From Methylobacterium sp. 17Sr1-1 (lineage in GTDB: Bacteria; Pseudomonadota; Alphaproteobacteria; Rhizobiales; Beijerinckiaceae), in the NCBI RefSeq assembly GCF_003173775.1, contig NZ_CP029552.1, forward strand, positions 4,653,001 to 4,717,000: a stretch of DNA of 64,000 nucleotides, read 5' to 3'. Position 1 is the first letter of the stretch, and every line of letters starts with the position of its first letter. The position numbers and the translations under genes are program-made. The notes under the pieces are model-generated. The model was not told the DNA's origin. It saw only the letters and a program-made list of their open reading frames with translations, and did not search any database. Positions 41,985 to 50,802 of the stretch are shown here, piece by piece.

Positions 41985-43625
41985 ATGGCCCACTTCATCA
42001 ACGACCGCGCCGCCCTGGTGGCGGAGGCGGTGGACGGGCTCGTCGCGGGCAGCGGCGGACGGCTCGCCCGCCTCGACGGCGATCCGGCGATCCGGGTCGT
42101 GCTGCGGGCCGACTGGACTACCGACCGCGTCGCCATCGTCTCGGGGGGAGGCTCGGGCCACGAGCCGGCCCATGCGGGCTTCGTCGGGCGTGGCCTCCTC
42201 ACCGCGGCGGTTTGCGGCGACGTCTTCGCCTCGCCCTCCGTCGACGCGGTGCTGGCGGGCATCCTGGCGGTGACCGGGCCGGCGGGCTGCCTCGTCATCA
42301 TCAAGAACTACGCCGGCGACCGGCTGAATTTCGGGCTGGCCGCCGAGCGCGCCCGGGCCCTCGGGCTCGCGGTGGAGACCGTCACGGTCGCCGACGACGT
42401 CGCGATCCCGGGTGCCGCGCAACCCCGCGGCATCGCCGGGACGCTCCTGGTGCACAAGGTGGCGGGCCACGCCGCCGAAAGCGGCCGGCCCCTCGCCGAG
42501 GTCGCTGCGGCGGCGCGGGCGGCGAGCGCCGGGATCAGGTCCCTCGGCATCGCGGTCTCGGGCTGCACGATGCCGGGCGGCGTCGCGGAGGCCCGCCTCG
42601 CGCCGGGCCAGGCCGAGCTCGGCCTCGGCATCCACGGCGAGCCCGGCATCGAGCGCATCGCCCTGCCGCGGGCGGGCGACCTCGCCGGCCTGATGACCGG
42701 GCGCCTCGCCGCGGCGCTCCCGGACGACGGACCCCTCGCCCTCCTGGTCAACAACCTCGGCGGCACCACCGCGCTGGAGATGCAGGTGCTGACCCGCGCG
42801 GTGCTGGCGACGTCCCTGGGCAAGCGGGTCCGCCTGCTCCTCGGGCCGGCCGCCGCGATGACGGCCTTAGACATGCACGGCGCCTCGCTCTCGCTGATGC
42901 CGCTCGATCCCGCCACGGAGGCCGCGCTCACCGCCGCGACCGAGGTGCCGGCCTGGCCGCGCGCGGTCCCGGTCGTGGCGCCGGCGACGCGCCCCCTGCC
43001 CGACGGCCTCGCGCGGCAGGGCGAGGCCGCCCCCTCGCAGGATCCCGCCGTGGCGCGGGCGATCACGGCGATCGGCACCGCCCTGATCGCGGCGGAAGGC
43101 GCGCTCAACGCCCTCGACGCGCGGGTCGGGGACGGCGACACCGGCACCACCTTCGCGGCGGCGGCGCGAGCCGTGCTCGCCGATCTCGACCGGCTGCCGC
43201 AGGCCGAGCCCGCCGCCCTGTGCCGCGCGCTCTCCGACCGCCTCGCCCGGGTGGCCGGCGGATCGAGCGGGGTGCTGATGTCGATCTTCTTTTCCGCCAC
43301 CGGGGCCGGCCTCGCCGACGGGCTCGGCTGGCCCGACTCCCTCGCGCGCGGTGCCGCGCGGCTCCAGGCCCATGGCGGCGCCCGGCCCGGCGACCGCACC
43401 CTGCTCGACGCCCTGGTGCCGGCCCTCGCGGCCCTGCCCGACGGCCTCGACGCGGCGGCGCGGGCGGCGGAAGCGGGAGCGGCCGCCACCGCCCGGATGA
43501 CCCGGGCCGGGACCGGCCGCTCGAGCTACCTCGCCGCCGCCGATCTCGCCGGGGTGGAGGATCCGGGCGCCGCGGCGGTGGCCCATGCCTTCGCGGCCCT
43601 GGCCTTGGCGGGGTCGGAGGGCTGA
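41985..43625 (+). CDS. Dihydroxyacetone kinase, fused DhaK-DhaL (ATP-dependent type)
   Basis: A 546-residue protein with the DhaK substrate domain (about 1-325) followed by a linker and the DhaL ATP-binding domain (about 345-546). DhaK shows VAIVSGGGSGHEPAHAGFVG near residue 50 and the histidine that holds dihydroxyacetone as a hemiaminal in GLGIHGEPGIER near 220. DhaL has VGDGDTGTTFAAAARAV near 378, where the aspartates bind magnesium-ATP, and GGSSGVLMSIFFSATG near 425. The fusion indicates the ATP-using form, not the PTS-linked DhaKLM form. It starts at ATG 41985 with GGGGAGGA upstream. In methylotrophs such kinases may serve glycerol, dihydroxyacetone or formaldehyde-linked metabolism. Confidence 0.92.
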   Translation: MAHFINDRAALVAEAVDGLVAGSGGRLARLDGDPAIRVVLRADWTTDRVAIVSGGGSGHEPAHAGFVGRGLLTAAVCGDVFASPSVDAVLAGILAVTGPAGCLVIIKNYAGDRLNFGLAAERARALGLAVETVTVADDVAIPGAAQPRGIAGTLLVHKVAGHAAESGRPLAEVAAAARAASAGIRSLGIAVSGCTMPGGVAEARLAPGQAELGLGIHGEPGIERIALPRAGDLAGLMTGRLAAALPDDGPLALLVNNLGGTTALEMQVLTRAVLATSLGKRVRLLLGPAAAMTALDMHGASLSLMPLDPATEAALTAATEVPAWPRAVPVVAPATRPLPDGLARQGEAAPSQDPAVARAITAIGTALIAAEGALNALDARVGDGDTGTTFAAAARAVLADLDRLPQAEPAALCRALSDRLARVAGGSSGVLMSIFFSATGAGLADGLGWPDSLARGAARLQAHGGARPGDRTLLDALVPALAALPDGLDAAARAAEAGAAATARMTRAGTGRSSYLAAADLAGVEDPGAAAVAHAFAALALAGSEG

Positions 43626-43857
43626 AATTCCGGGCCGCGCGGCCGGGCGCCGGTCCTCGTCGCGCAGGCGGGGCGCCCGCGATCCCGACCGTTCCCGGGA
43701 CGCGATGACCGTGAGGGCGTGCGGAGACGGCGGCGGATCGCTTCCGGGTCGGGATCGGCCCGGTCGCCGAACGATGGCGAGATCCGAGCTGGATTCGGTC
43801 GGTGAAGTCTCTTATCGATTCGATTGCGGATCGTCGTTCGAATGTCTTGCGGCAGGT

Positions 43858-44871
43858 ATGTGGGGTCGCTGTTCCATGTTGCGCACGAAGGCAATGAATA
43901 AATTTGTCAAGGCGATCAAGACTGGTTTGGGGCGCGAGGAGGCGCGGCCGGGCCGCGGCCTGACCGGAAATCCCCGCGGCGGCGAAGTGCTGGATCCCGA
44001 AGTAAAAATTTTTAAGGAAGACATCATTTCTGCCCTCGAGGCAAACTCGAATAGACCATCGTTCAGGGGCGGCTTCTATAGTTTCTATCAAATTAACCAG
44101 TTATTGCGTCTGTCGGCGAAGCATCCGGGTATCATCAGGAACAAGCGGATCCTCGATTTCGGCTGCGGGGCGACCCGGCCCGTCGCTGCGTCCATCATCT
44201 TGTACCTGCTCGGCGCCCGCTCCACGATGGCGATCGATCTGGAGGCACCGTTCGATCCCGGCGGCATCGCGGTCGCCGAATACGGCAACATCCTGTCGGT
44301 GATCTCGGGCCTGAGCCAGATCGAACTGCATCACGCGAACGCGGATTTGTCGCTCTGTCGCAGCCGCGCCGCGGAGTTCGATCTGTCCGCTCTGCTCGGC
44401 GGCGACCTGCGCAGCGGGCTCGCCCCTGACGTCGGCTACAAGCTGTCCCGCTACCAGGACCTGAGCGAGGCGGAGCGCAAGTTCGACCTCATGATCTCGA
44501 ACTCGGTCTTCGAGCACGTCGCCGATCTCGAGGACGTGCTGACCTGCGCTCGGCGATCCATTTCGCCGGACGGATACATCTTCGCCGGCGTCGATTTCCG
44601 GGATCACCGGTGGTACAGCGACGCCTCGAAATGGAGCTTTTGGCAGTATCTGATCGACGACGGCGATCACGAGCCCGGCTACATCAACAAGATCCGTTAC
44701 TCCGCGATGAACGAGCTGATCCGGCGGTCCGGTTTCAGGATCCAAGAGGCGCACCCGGTGCGGGACGAGATGTCCCCTGAGTTCGAGGCCGGCCTGCTGC
44801 CGAAATACAGGACGCTCTCGCAGGAGGACAAGGAAACGACCGAGTGCCTGTACCTGCTCAGGCCCGCCTGA
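43858..44871 (+). CDS. Class I SAM-dependent methyltransferase domain protein
   Basis: About 337 residues if started at ATG 43858; ATG 43876 and 43894 are alternatives with equally weak ribosome sites. The Rossmann methyltransferase core starts with ILDFGCGATRPVAASIILYL near residue 100 (the SAM glycine loop), then TMAIDLEAPF. SNSVFEHVADLEDVL near 220 and ARRSISPDGYIFAGVDF near 240 fit motifs IV and V. Such proteins often modify glycans or lipids. The 5' third is clearly less GC-rich than its neighbours, with many AT-ending codons, which suggests recent acquisition. It is isolated between DhaKL and a repeat-rich gap. The substrate is unknown. Confidence 0.75.
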   Translation: MWGRCSMLRTKAMNKFVKAIKTGLGREEARPGRGLTGNPRGGEVLDPEVKIFKEDIISALEANSNRPSFRGGFYSFYQINQLLRLSAKHPGIIRNKRILDFGCGATRPVAASIILYLLGARSTMAIDLEAPFDPGGIAVAEYGNILSVISGLSQIELHHANADLSLCRSRAAEFDLSALLGGDLRSGLAPDVGYKLSRYQDLSEAERKFDLMISNSVFEHVADLEDVLTCARRSISPDGYIFAGVDFRDHRWYSDASKWSFWQYLIDDGDHEPGYINKIRYSAMNELIRRSGFRIQEAHPVRDEMSPEFEAGLLPKYRTLSQEDKETTECLYLLRPA

Positions 44872-45410
44872 ACCGGCGGGCGTCCACCAGTTGGATCCGG
44901 GCGATCACGGCGTGATCGCCGTCGCGATGCGGCGACCGGCCCGGTTCACGCCTGTGGAATCGCATCGCCACCCATGATCAATGATCGCGGCTGGCGGGAG
45001 ATGCACGACTCACCGGCCCGGATTGCGAGGCCCAGCGTCTCATCCGGCTTCCGATAGATTGCTTCAGGCGATCACTGTTGGATCGCTTCGGCAATGCAGA
45101 AGCCGACTTCGCGCAACGCCGCGCGGGCTCGCGATACCAAATTCGGACGTGATCGTCCGGATTTCGCCTCATCCGGCCGGTCCTGGGCCGCGATGCCCTG
45201 ATCGCGGGCTGCTGTCCAACCTGATCGCACCACTGGTCATACCGGGGGCCGCTGCGCGGCCCCCGGTATGACCTGGACTTGTCGAGACCCTCGCAAGCGT
45301 CAGCTTCCGGCAAACGTCGAGACGGCCGGCGAGAGCGCCGAACGGGCCCCGCGAGACCCGCGGGTACCGACGTCGCGCCATGGCAGCGCCGGGCGCGAGG
45401 CGAGATGCAC
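44872..45410. repeat. Intergenic region with palindromic repeat family 4 (copy 2) and a strong hairpin
   Basis: A 540-base gap. The segment at about 45040-45168 is a family 4 element: GATTGCTTCAGGCGATC, then GGATCGC, then GCAATGCAGA, and further on ATTCGGACGTGATCGTCCGG. After it lies a perfect 17-base inverted repeat with a 5-base loop (45235-45251 and 45257-45273), which may end transcripts from both sides. Nothing else is recognisable in the gap. Confidence 0.7.
45235..45273. terminator. Perfect 17-bp hairpin
   Basis: GGTCATACCGGGGGCCG and its exact complement, loop CTGCG. The stem is very GC-rich and has no T-tract on either side. It lies about 140 bases past the end of mucR (which is read leftward) and 360 bases past the methyltransferase, so it could separate these converging units. 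Confidence 0.55.
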
Positions 45411-45959
45411 TCAGGCACCGCGGCGGCCGCGGCGGGGCTTGCTCTCGCTCGTGGCCTCGGAGGTCTCGGGCGCTTCGTCCATCGGCTCGGGAGCGGAGGG
45501 CTCGGCCGTCCCGACCGCGTCGTCTCCCTCCTCGATCCGCACCGGGCGGCGGCGCTGCTGGCCGAGGCCGAGCGAGCGCGCCAGTTCGGAGCGCTGCTCC
45601 GAATAGCTCGCCGAGGTCATCGGATAGTCGTGGGGCAGGCCCCACTTCTGGCGGTAGGCTTCGGGTGTCAGACCCCGCAAGGTCAGGTGGCGGCGCAGGG
45701 TCTTGTAGGACTTGCCGTCTTCGAAGCTGATCAGGTAGTCGTGGGTGATCGAGCGGCGGATCTCACCCGCGGTCGCCTTGGGATGAGCCGGCTCGGGGAG
45801 GGCTTTGGTCCCCCGTGCCATCTCGTTCAGCGCACCGTAAACATCGGAGATCAGCTTCGGCAGTTCTGCGCTCTGCAGATGATTGCTGCTGACATAGGCA
45901 GAGATGATGTCAGCCGTCAGCGTGACAATCTGATCGTGAGTGTTAGCGTTCTCATCCAT
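45411..45959 (-). CDS. mucR: MucR/Ros family transcriptional regulator without zinc cysteines
   Basis: This 182-residue protein belongs to the MucR/Ros family, global repressors of exopolysaccharide, motility and virulence genes in alphaproteobacteria. The family core is complete in outline: SNHLQSAELPKLISDVYGAL near residue 25, then HDYLISFEDGKSYKTLRRHL near 75 and LTPEAYRQKWGLPHDYPM near 97. In Ros the zinc is held by C-x2-C-x9-H-x4-H. Here the first cysteine is serine and the second is aspartate, so a classical zinc site is absent, as reported for some rhizobial members. An acidic and basic C-terminal tail (about 130-182) is additional. It is preceded by a long AT-richer upstream region, consistent with autoregulation. 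Confidence 0.9.
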   Translation of the reverse strand: MDENANTHDQIVTLTADIISAYVSSNHLQSAELPKLISDVYGALNEMARGTKALPEPAHPKATAGEIRRSITHDYLISFEDGKSYKTLRRHLTLRGLTPEAYRQKWGLPHDYPMTSASYSEQRSELARSLGLGQQRRRPVRIEEGDDAVGTAEPSAPEPMDEAPETSEATSESKPRRGRRGA

Positions 45960-46305
45960 CCCGGCACGCTCTGAGAATCACTGGAATTGGGTGTCCTATC
46001 CTTAAGTTCGGCGCGACCGAAAAGGCAAGGATTATCTGTTGATAAAAACCGCAAACTCGGAAGAATCGGCGGCTTGACGTAACAAGCGCACGCCGTATCG
46101 ATCTCCGTGCTGCCCGGTGGGCGCCTCGGAACGCCGGTCGCCGGCTTCGGCCGGACCGGCCGGACGCTCCTCCTGGCGGATGGCGGGCGCCTCCTTGCGC
46201 GGCCCTCAGTGTCTCCTGCTGCACATCGACGGGATCGGCTGAGGCACCGTTACGGCACATACGCGTTGGCTGCCGACGGCGCGACGCATGACGGAGAGGT
46301 AGGCC
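45960..46305. promoter_or_regulatory. Divergent upstream region of mucR and the Rieske/FAD oxidoreductase
   Basis: About 345 bases. The stretch 45985-46095 is unusually AT-rich (GGATTATCTGTTGATAAAAACC lies within it as two parts) and is the probable mucR promoter; MucR proteins bind AT-rich DNA with T-A steps. The right part is GC-rich and leads to GGAGAGGTAGG before the oxidoreductase start. No precise operator can be assigned. Confidence 0.45.
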
Positions 46306-47862
46306 ATGGCTGACAAGACTTCGGACGACAAGCCGGATTTCGCCCGCGGGATCCCGGCGGGCGATCTCCCCGAGGGGGCGACGGTCGAGGGCACCCTCGG
46401 CGAGGACAAGGTGCTGCTCCTGCGCCGCGACGGACAGGTGCGGGCGATCGGCGCCCGCTGCACCCATCTCGGCGCGCCGATGGGCAAGGGGATCGTGGCG
46501 GAGGGCGAGATCCGCTGCCCCTGGCACCATGCCCGCTTCAGCCTGGAGACCGGCGAGGCGGTCGGCGCCCCGGCCTTCGATCCGCTGCCGTGCTACCGCG
46601 CCGAGGAGCGCGACGGCCGCATCACCGTGACCGGCCGGCGCGAGACCGCATCCAGATCCGTGACGCAAGCCCCCGGCAAGGTGGTCCAGGCGCCCGGCAA
46701 GGTCGTGATCGTCGGCGGCGGGGCCGGCGGGCATGCCTGCGCCGAGTGGCTGGCCCGGGCCGGTCACGGCGCCGCCGTCACCCTGGTGAGCGACGATCCC
46801 GATCCGCCCTACGACCGCACCTTCTGCTCGAAGCAGTATCTCTCCGGCAAGGCGCAGCGCGGGAAGACGCTTCTCGCCCCCGAGAGCTTCTACTCCGGCG
46901 ACGGCCCCCGTCTCCTGCGCGACCGGGTGGTCTCGCTCGATCTCGGCGCCGAGGAGGTCGTGACCGCGGGCGGCGAGCGGCTCCCGTACGACGCCCTGGT
47001 GATCGCGACGGGCGCCGCGCCGCGGCGGCCGGACCTGCCGGGCTTCGATCGCCCGAATGTCCACACCCTGCGCAGCCTTTCTGACGCCGACGCGCTGATC
47101 GCGGCGGCGTCGGGCGCCCGCCGGGTCGCGGTGGTGGGCGCGAGCTTCATCGGCCTCGAGGTCGCCGCCGCGATGGTGGCCCGCGAGAAGACCGTCACGG
47201 TGGTGGCGCCGGATGCGGTGCCCCTCGAAAAGATCCTCGGAGAGGCGGTCGGCCGCTTCGTCCAGGGCCTGCACGAGGAGAAAGGCGTGACCTTCCGCCT
47301 CGGCCGCGAGGTCACGGGCTTCGACGGCCGGGCCCTCACCCTCGGCGACGGCAGCCGGATCGAGGCCGATCTCGTGGTGCTCGGCACCGGCGTCGCGCCC
47401 CGCACCGACCTCGCCGAGGCCGCCGGCCTGGCGCTCGCGGCCAAGGACGAGGGCGGCGGCATCGCGGTCGATGCGCATCTCGCGGCTTCCGCGCCGGGAA
47501 TCTACGCCATCGGCGACGTGGCGTCGTACCCCGATCCGCGCGGCGGGCAGCGCCTGCGGGTCGAGCACTGGGTCCACGCCCAGCGCCAGGGCCAGCACGT
47601 CGCCCGCGCCCTCCTCGGGGAGGCGGCGGCGTTCACAGAGACGCCGTTCTTCTGGAGCGGCCATTACGGCACCAGCCTGCGCTATGTCGGCCATGCCGGA
47701 TCGGCGGAGGACACTCGCATCGAGGGCGAGGTGGGCAAGGGCGACTTCGCCGTCACCTATCGCGAGGACGGCCGCGACGCCGCGCTCGCCACCTGCAAGC
47801 GGGACAAGCAATCGTTGGAGGTCGAGGCGGCGTGGGACCGGGAGGCCCGGGCGGCGGGCTGA
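46306..47862 (+). CDS. Rieske [2Fe-2S] domain - FAD/NAD(P)-dependent oxidoreductase fusion
   Basis: A 518-residue protein. An N-terminal Rieske ferredoxin-like domain (about 12-110) has the ligands C-T-H (ARCTHLGAPMG) and C-P-W-H (IRCPWHHARFSL). A flavoprotein disulphide reductase-fold part follows (about 130-440): FAD loop VVIVGGGAGGHACAEWLARAG, VIATGAAPRRPDLPGF, NAD loop VAVVGASFIGLEVAAAMV, and the FAD strand GIYAIGDVASYPDP. The C-terminal dimerisation domain contains WSGHYGTSLRYVGHAG. This is the AIFL/nitrite-reductase-like architecture, probably donating electrons from NAD(P)H to an oxygenase or redox partner. It starts at ATG 46306 after GGAGAGGTAGG. No partner gene lies next to it. Confidence 0.9.
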   Translation: MADKTSDDKPDFARGIPAGDLPEGATVEGTLGEDKVLLLRRDGQVRAIGARCTHLGAPMGKGIVAEGEIRCPWHHARFSLETGEAVGAPAFDPLPCYRAEERDGRITVTGRRETASRSVTQAPGKVVQAPGKVVIVGGGAGGHACAEWLARAGHGAAVTLVSDDPDPPYDRTFCSKQYLSGKAQRGKTLLAPESFYSGDGPRLLRDRVVSLDLGAEEVVTAGGERLPYDALVIATGAAPRRPDLPGFDRPNVHTLRSLSDADALIAAASGARRVAVVGASFIGLEVAAAMVAREKTVTVVAPDAVPLEKILGEAVGRFVQGLHEEKGVTFRLGREVTGFDGRALTLGDGSRIEADLVVLGTGVAPRTDLAEAAGLALAAKDEGGGIAVDAHLAASAPGIYAIGDVASYPDPRGGQRLRVEHWVHAQRQGQHVARALLGEAAAFTETPFFWSGHYGTSLRYVGHAGSAEDTRIEGEVGKGDFAVTYREDGRDAALATCKRDKQSLEVEAAWDREARAAG

Positions 47863-47909
47863 GCGCGGCGCCCGGGCGCGCCGGCCTCTCCGGCCTGTCG
47901 CCGGGGGCA

Positions 47910-47951
47910 TGTCGCCGGTGCCTTGTCGCCGGTGCCTTGTCGCCGGTGCCT
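47910..47951. repeat. Tandem repeat, three exact 14-base units
   Basis: TGTCGCCGGTGCCT repeated three times without a mismatch, in the gap before the MarR gene (start 48020). A related half unit (CTGTCGCCGGGGGCA) precedes it. The copy number could vary between strains. Confidence 0.85.
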
Positions 47952-48019
47952 TGCGCCCGGGCCCGATCGCGGGCAGGTGGCGGGACAGGTTCACGGCCGA
48001 GAGAAGGGCCCGTCCAGCG

Positions 48020-48502
48020 TTGCCGAGCGATGATTCCCCGGGCCTTGCCCGCCTCGAAGGCCTGATCGGCTACACCCTGCGGCGAGCGCAGGTCGCGGTC
48101 TCCCGCAGCTTCGTCGAGCTGTTCGCCGATCTCGACGTGCGCCAGAGTCAGCTCGGGGTGCTCACCGTCATCGAGGGCAGCCCGGGCCTGCGGCCGAGCC
48201 AGGTCGGCGCCGCGATCGGGATCAAGCGGGCCAATATCGGTCCGCTCCTCGACGAGCTGGAGGCGCGCCGCCTCGTGCGCCGCGAGCCCGACCCGACCGA
48301 TCGCCGCTCGCAATCCCTGTTCCTCACTCCCGACGGCGAGGCCTTGATGGCCGAGCTGCACCGCCGCGAGGCCGCCCACGAGGAGCGCATCGCCGCCTTC
48401 CTGGAGCCGGAGGAGCGGGCCGCGCTGCTCGGCCTGCTGCGCCGGCTGGAGCAGGGCGCGCGGGACGTGACGGGGGACGAGGGGGTGGACGAGGCGGAGT
48501 GA
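48020..48502 (+). CDS. MarR family transcriptional regulator
   Basis: About 160 residues with the MarR winged-helix core: LEGLIGYTLRRAQVAVSRSF (dimer helix), DLDVRQSQLGVLTVIEGSPG, and the DNA-reading helix LRPSQVGAAIGIKRANIGPL, followed by DELEARRLVRREPDPTDRRS with the wing and LFLTPDGEALM. The start is probably the TTG at 48020 (preceded by AGAAGG), because no ATG lies in frame before the conserved region. It is convergent with the thioesterase gene, 3 bases apart. In hydroxycinnamate clusters a MarR protein of the CouR/FerR/HcaR type commonly senses the CoA thioester and represses the operon, so that is the proposed role here. Confidence 0.85.
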   Translation: MPSDDSPGLARLEGLIGYTLRRAQVAVSRSFVELFADLDVRQSQLGVLTVIEGSPGLRPSQVGAAIGIKRANIGPLLDELEARRLVRREPDPTDRRSQSLFLTPDGEALMAELHRREAAHEERIAAFLEPEERAALLGLLRRLEQGARDVTGDEGVDEAE

Positions 48503-48505
48503 CCC

Positions 48506-48976
48506 TCACTCTCCCCGGAAGCGCCTGACCAGCTCCTCCGGAATCGGCGCTGCCTTCATCCGGGCCGGGTCGTCGGGATGGCGGCCGGCCCAGACCCGGC
48601 GCTCGCGGCCCTCGACCGCGAGGACGCCGGCGTTGAGCAGGCGGTGGCGCACGGCGAAGCTGGAGCGGCCGACGGCCACCACCGTCGAGACGATCTCGAC
48701 CCGGTCACCGTAGCGCGAGGGTTTCAGGAACTGCGCGCCCGTCTCGACCAGCGGAATGCCGAGGAGATCGTAGCGGGCGAGCATCCCGGCCTTCGGCAGC
48801 CCGGTCGCGGCCTCGCACAAAAGCGCGGTCGACCAGTCGAAGAAGTCGAAGAAGCGCGGGTTGAACACGATGCCGGCGGGGTCGCAATGGCCCCATTCCA
48901 CCGTCAGGGTGCGGGTATGGGTGAAACCCTCATGGTCGACGACTTGGTCGACGGTCTGGCTCTCGGGCGCGGTCAT
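48506..48976 (-). CDS. Acyl-CoA thioesterase, 4HBT hot-dog family
   Basis: A 156-residue hot-dog fold thioesterase. The active-site region VEWGHCDPAGIVFNPRFFDF near residue 28, with its aspartate, is the signature of 4-hydroxybenzoyl-CoA-type thioesterases. TRTLTVEWG and GRSSFAVRHRLLN are other fold strands. Its start overlaps the stop of the acyl-CoA synthetase gene (ATGA), and the ligase start in turn overlaps the binding-protein gene, so the three form one leftward operon. In this setting it may hydrolyse an aroyl-CoA or a beta-ketoacyl-CoA of a hydroxycinnamate pathway. Betainyl-CoA (carnitine route) is the alternative. Confidence 0.85.
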   Translation of the reverse strand: MTAPESQTVDQVVDHEGFTHTRTLTVEWGHCDPAGIVFNPRFFDFFDWSTALLCEAATGLPKAGMLARYDLLGIPLVETGAQFLKPSRYGDRVEIVSTVVAVGRSSFAVRHRLLNAGVLAVEGRERRVWAGRHPDDPARMKAAPIPEELVRRFRGE

Positions 48977-50802
48977 GCGGTCTCCGGGGTGATGATGTCG
49001 GGGGCGTGAGGCACGGCGTAGAGGCGTTCGACCGCCCCGGCGCGGTTGCGCAGCACGCCGCGCTGGTTGATCGAGCCTTTGTCGGTCACCTCGTCGCGGT
49101 CGAGGGCCGGGGGCTCGGCGAGCAGCAGCAGCCGGGCGATGCGGTTCGACGAGCCGGTGGATCTTTGCGCGAAGGCGGCGAGGCGCCGGGCGAAATCCTG
49201 CCGAACCGCCGGGTGGGCGAGGATCGCCTCGTCGCCGCCCGCTTCTCCACCGGTGTCCTTGCAGAGGGCGCGGCAGGCGGCGAGGTCGGGGAAGACCAGG
49301 GCCGCGACCTCGTCGCGCGCCTCGCCCGCGATGGCGACGTCGCGCACCAGCGGCTGGAACGCGTCGAGGAAGGCGGCGCGCAAGGGGCCGACGCTGACCC
49401 AGACCCCGGTGGTGAGCTTGAAATCCTCGTTGAGGCGGCCGTCGAAGGCGAAGCCGCGGTGAGGATCCTTGGGATCGACCGGCACCAGCGCGTCGCCGAG
49501 GCGGTAGAAGCCCTCCTCGTCGAAGCTGGAGGCCGTCAGGTCCGGCCGGCGCCAGTAGCCGGGGGTGACGTTGGGCCCCCGCACCCGCGCCTCGCGCTTG
49601 GTGCCGACCGGCGCGACCTTCAGTTCGACCCCTGGCGCCGGCAGGCCGACCTGGCCGGCCTTGGCCGGGCGGTCGTCGGTGACGAGGGCCATCGGGGCGG
49701 TCTCGGTGGCCCCGAGCCCCGTCACCATCGGCACCGTCCGGCCGATCGTTTGCCGGGCCAGATCGTCGATCGCGTCCCAGACCGGCTGCGGCAGGCCGGC
49801 GGCGGCGAAGAAGGTGACCTGGAGCCGGCTGAAGAAGTTTTGTCGCAAGACCTCGTCGTCGCGCAGGTGCGGCACCAGCGCCTCGAAGCCCTTCGGCACC
49901 GTGAGGTAGAGGGTGGGGGCGACCTCGCGCAACACGCGCACGGTCTCGCGGATGCCGCCGGGGGTCGGTCGGCCCTCGTCGATAGTGAGGGTGCCGCCAT
50001 TCGCCAGCACCAGGTTGAAGTTGTGGTTGCCGCCGAAGGTGTGGTGCCAGGGCAGCCAGTCGACCATCACCGGCGGCTCGGCGGTCAGCGCCGGGAAGCG
50101 CGCCTGCAGCATCGCCTGGTTGGAGGCGAGCATCCGGTGGGTGTTCACCACCGCCTTCGGCACGCCGGTCGAGCCGGAGGTGAACAGGAGCTTCGCCACC
50201 GTCCCGGGCTCGATCGCCGCGTGCGCCGCCGCGACGGCGGCGGGGTCCTCGCCCCGCAGCAGGTCGTCGAACCGGGTGACCGGCCGGCCGATCGCGGCGC
50301 CGTCCGCGATCACCACCTCGGTCCCCGCCGGCACTGCCGCCGCGATGGCGGGCGCGTAAGTCGCGCCCTCGGCCGCGAAGACGAGGCCGGGGGTGAGGAG
50401 CTCGACGATCGCCCGCAGGCGGGCATGGTCCTGCGACACCGTGGAATAGGCCGGCGAGACCGGCGCCACCGCGATGCCGGCGTGGAGGGCGGCGAGCGAG
50501 ACGAGCGCGTGCTCGAAGCCGTTGCCCGACAGGATCATCACCGGCCGCTCGGCCGAGAGGTTCCGGGTGAGCAGCGCCGCGGCGATGCGCTCGACGCTCC
50601 GCAGCGCCGCCCCGTAGGTCAGGGGCTCGAACGCTCCGTCCCGGCCCCGGCGCACCAGGAACGGCCGGTCCGGCGCCTCGGCGGCGTGGCGGGTGAGGTG
50701 CGCGGTCAGGCGCTCGGGGTAGGGCGGCAGGGCCGCCGTCGCGGTGACGACGAGGCTTCCGTCGTCCCGCTCGACGAAGCGATGGGTGGTCATCGCTATC
50801 AC
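48973..50802 (-). CDS. fcs: Feruloyl-CoA synthase-like acyl-CoA ligase
   Basis: A 609-residue member of the AMP-forming acyl-CoA synthetase family that should activate a carboxylic acid with ATP and CoA. The AMP/ATP loop is AKLLFTSGSTGVPKAVVNTH near residue 205. The linker aspartate-arginine region is FAFDGRLNEDFKLTTGVWVS near 450. VDWLPWHHTFGGNHNFNLVL and VTGLGATETAP are typical of the feruloyl-CoA synthase subgroup. Its length and the N-terminal PPYPERLTAHLTRHAAEAPD also fit that subgroup. It overlaps both neighbours by 4 bases (ATGA), giving tight coupling. The operon partners (thioesterase, binding protein, crotonase, MarR) favour hydroxycinnamic acids such as ferulate or p-coumarate; the exact acid is inference. 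Confidence 0.85.
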   Translation of the reverse strand: MIAMTTHRFVERDDGSLVVTATAALPPYPERLTAHLTRHAAEAPDRPFLVRRGRDGAFEPLTYGAALRSVERIAAALLTRNLSAERPVMILSGNGFEHALVSLAALHAGIAVAPVSPAYSTVSQDHARLRAIVELLTPGLVFAAEGATYAPAIAAAVPAGTEVVIADGAAIGRPVTRFDDLLRGEDPAAVAAAHAAIEPGTVAKLLFTSGSTGVPKAVVNTHRMLASNQAMLQARFPALTAEPPVMVDWLPWHHTFGGNHNFNLVLANGGTLTIDEGRPTPGGIRETVRVLREVAPTLYLTVPKGFEALVPHLRDDEVLRQNFFSRLQVTFFAAAGLPQPVWDAIDDLARQTIGRTVPMVTGLGATETAPMALVTDDRPAKAGQVGLPAPGVELKVAPVGTKREARVRGPNVTPGYWRRPDLTASSFDEEGFYRLGDALVPVDPKDPHRGFAFDGRLNEDFKLTTGVWVSVGPLRAAFLDAFQPLVRDVAIAGEARDEVAALVFPDLAACRALCKDTGGEAGGDEAILAHPAVRQDFARRLAAFAQRSTGSSNRIARLLLLAEPPALDRDEVTDKGSINQRGVLRNRAGAVERLYAVPHAPDIITPETA

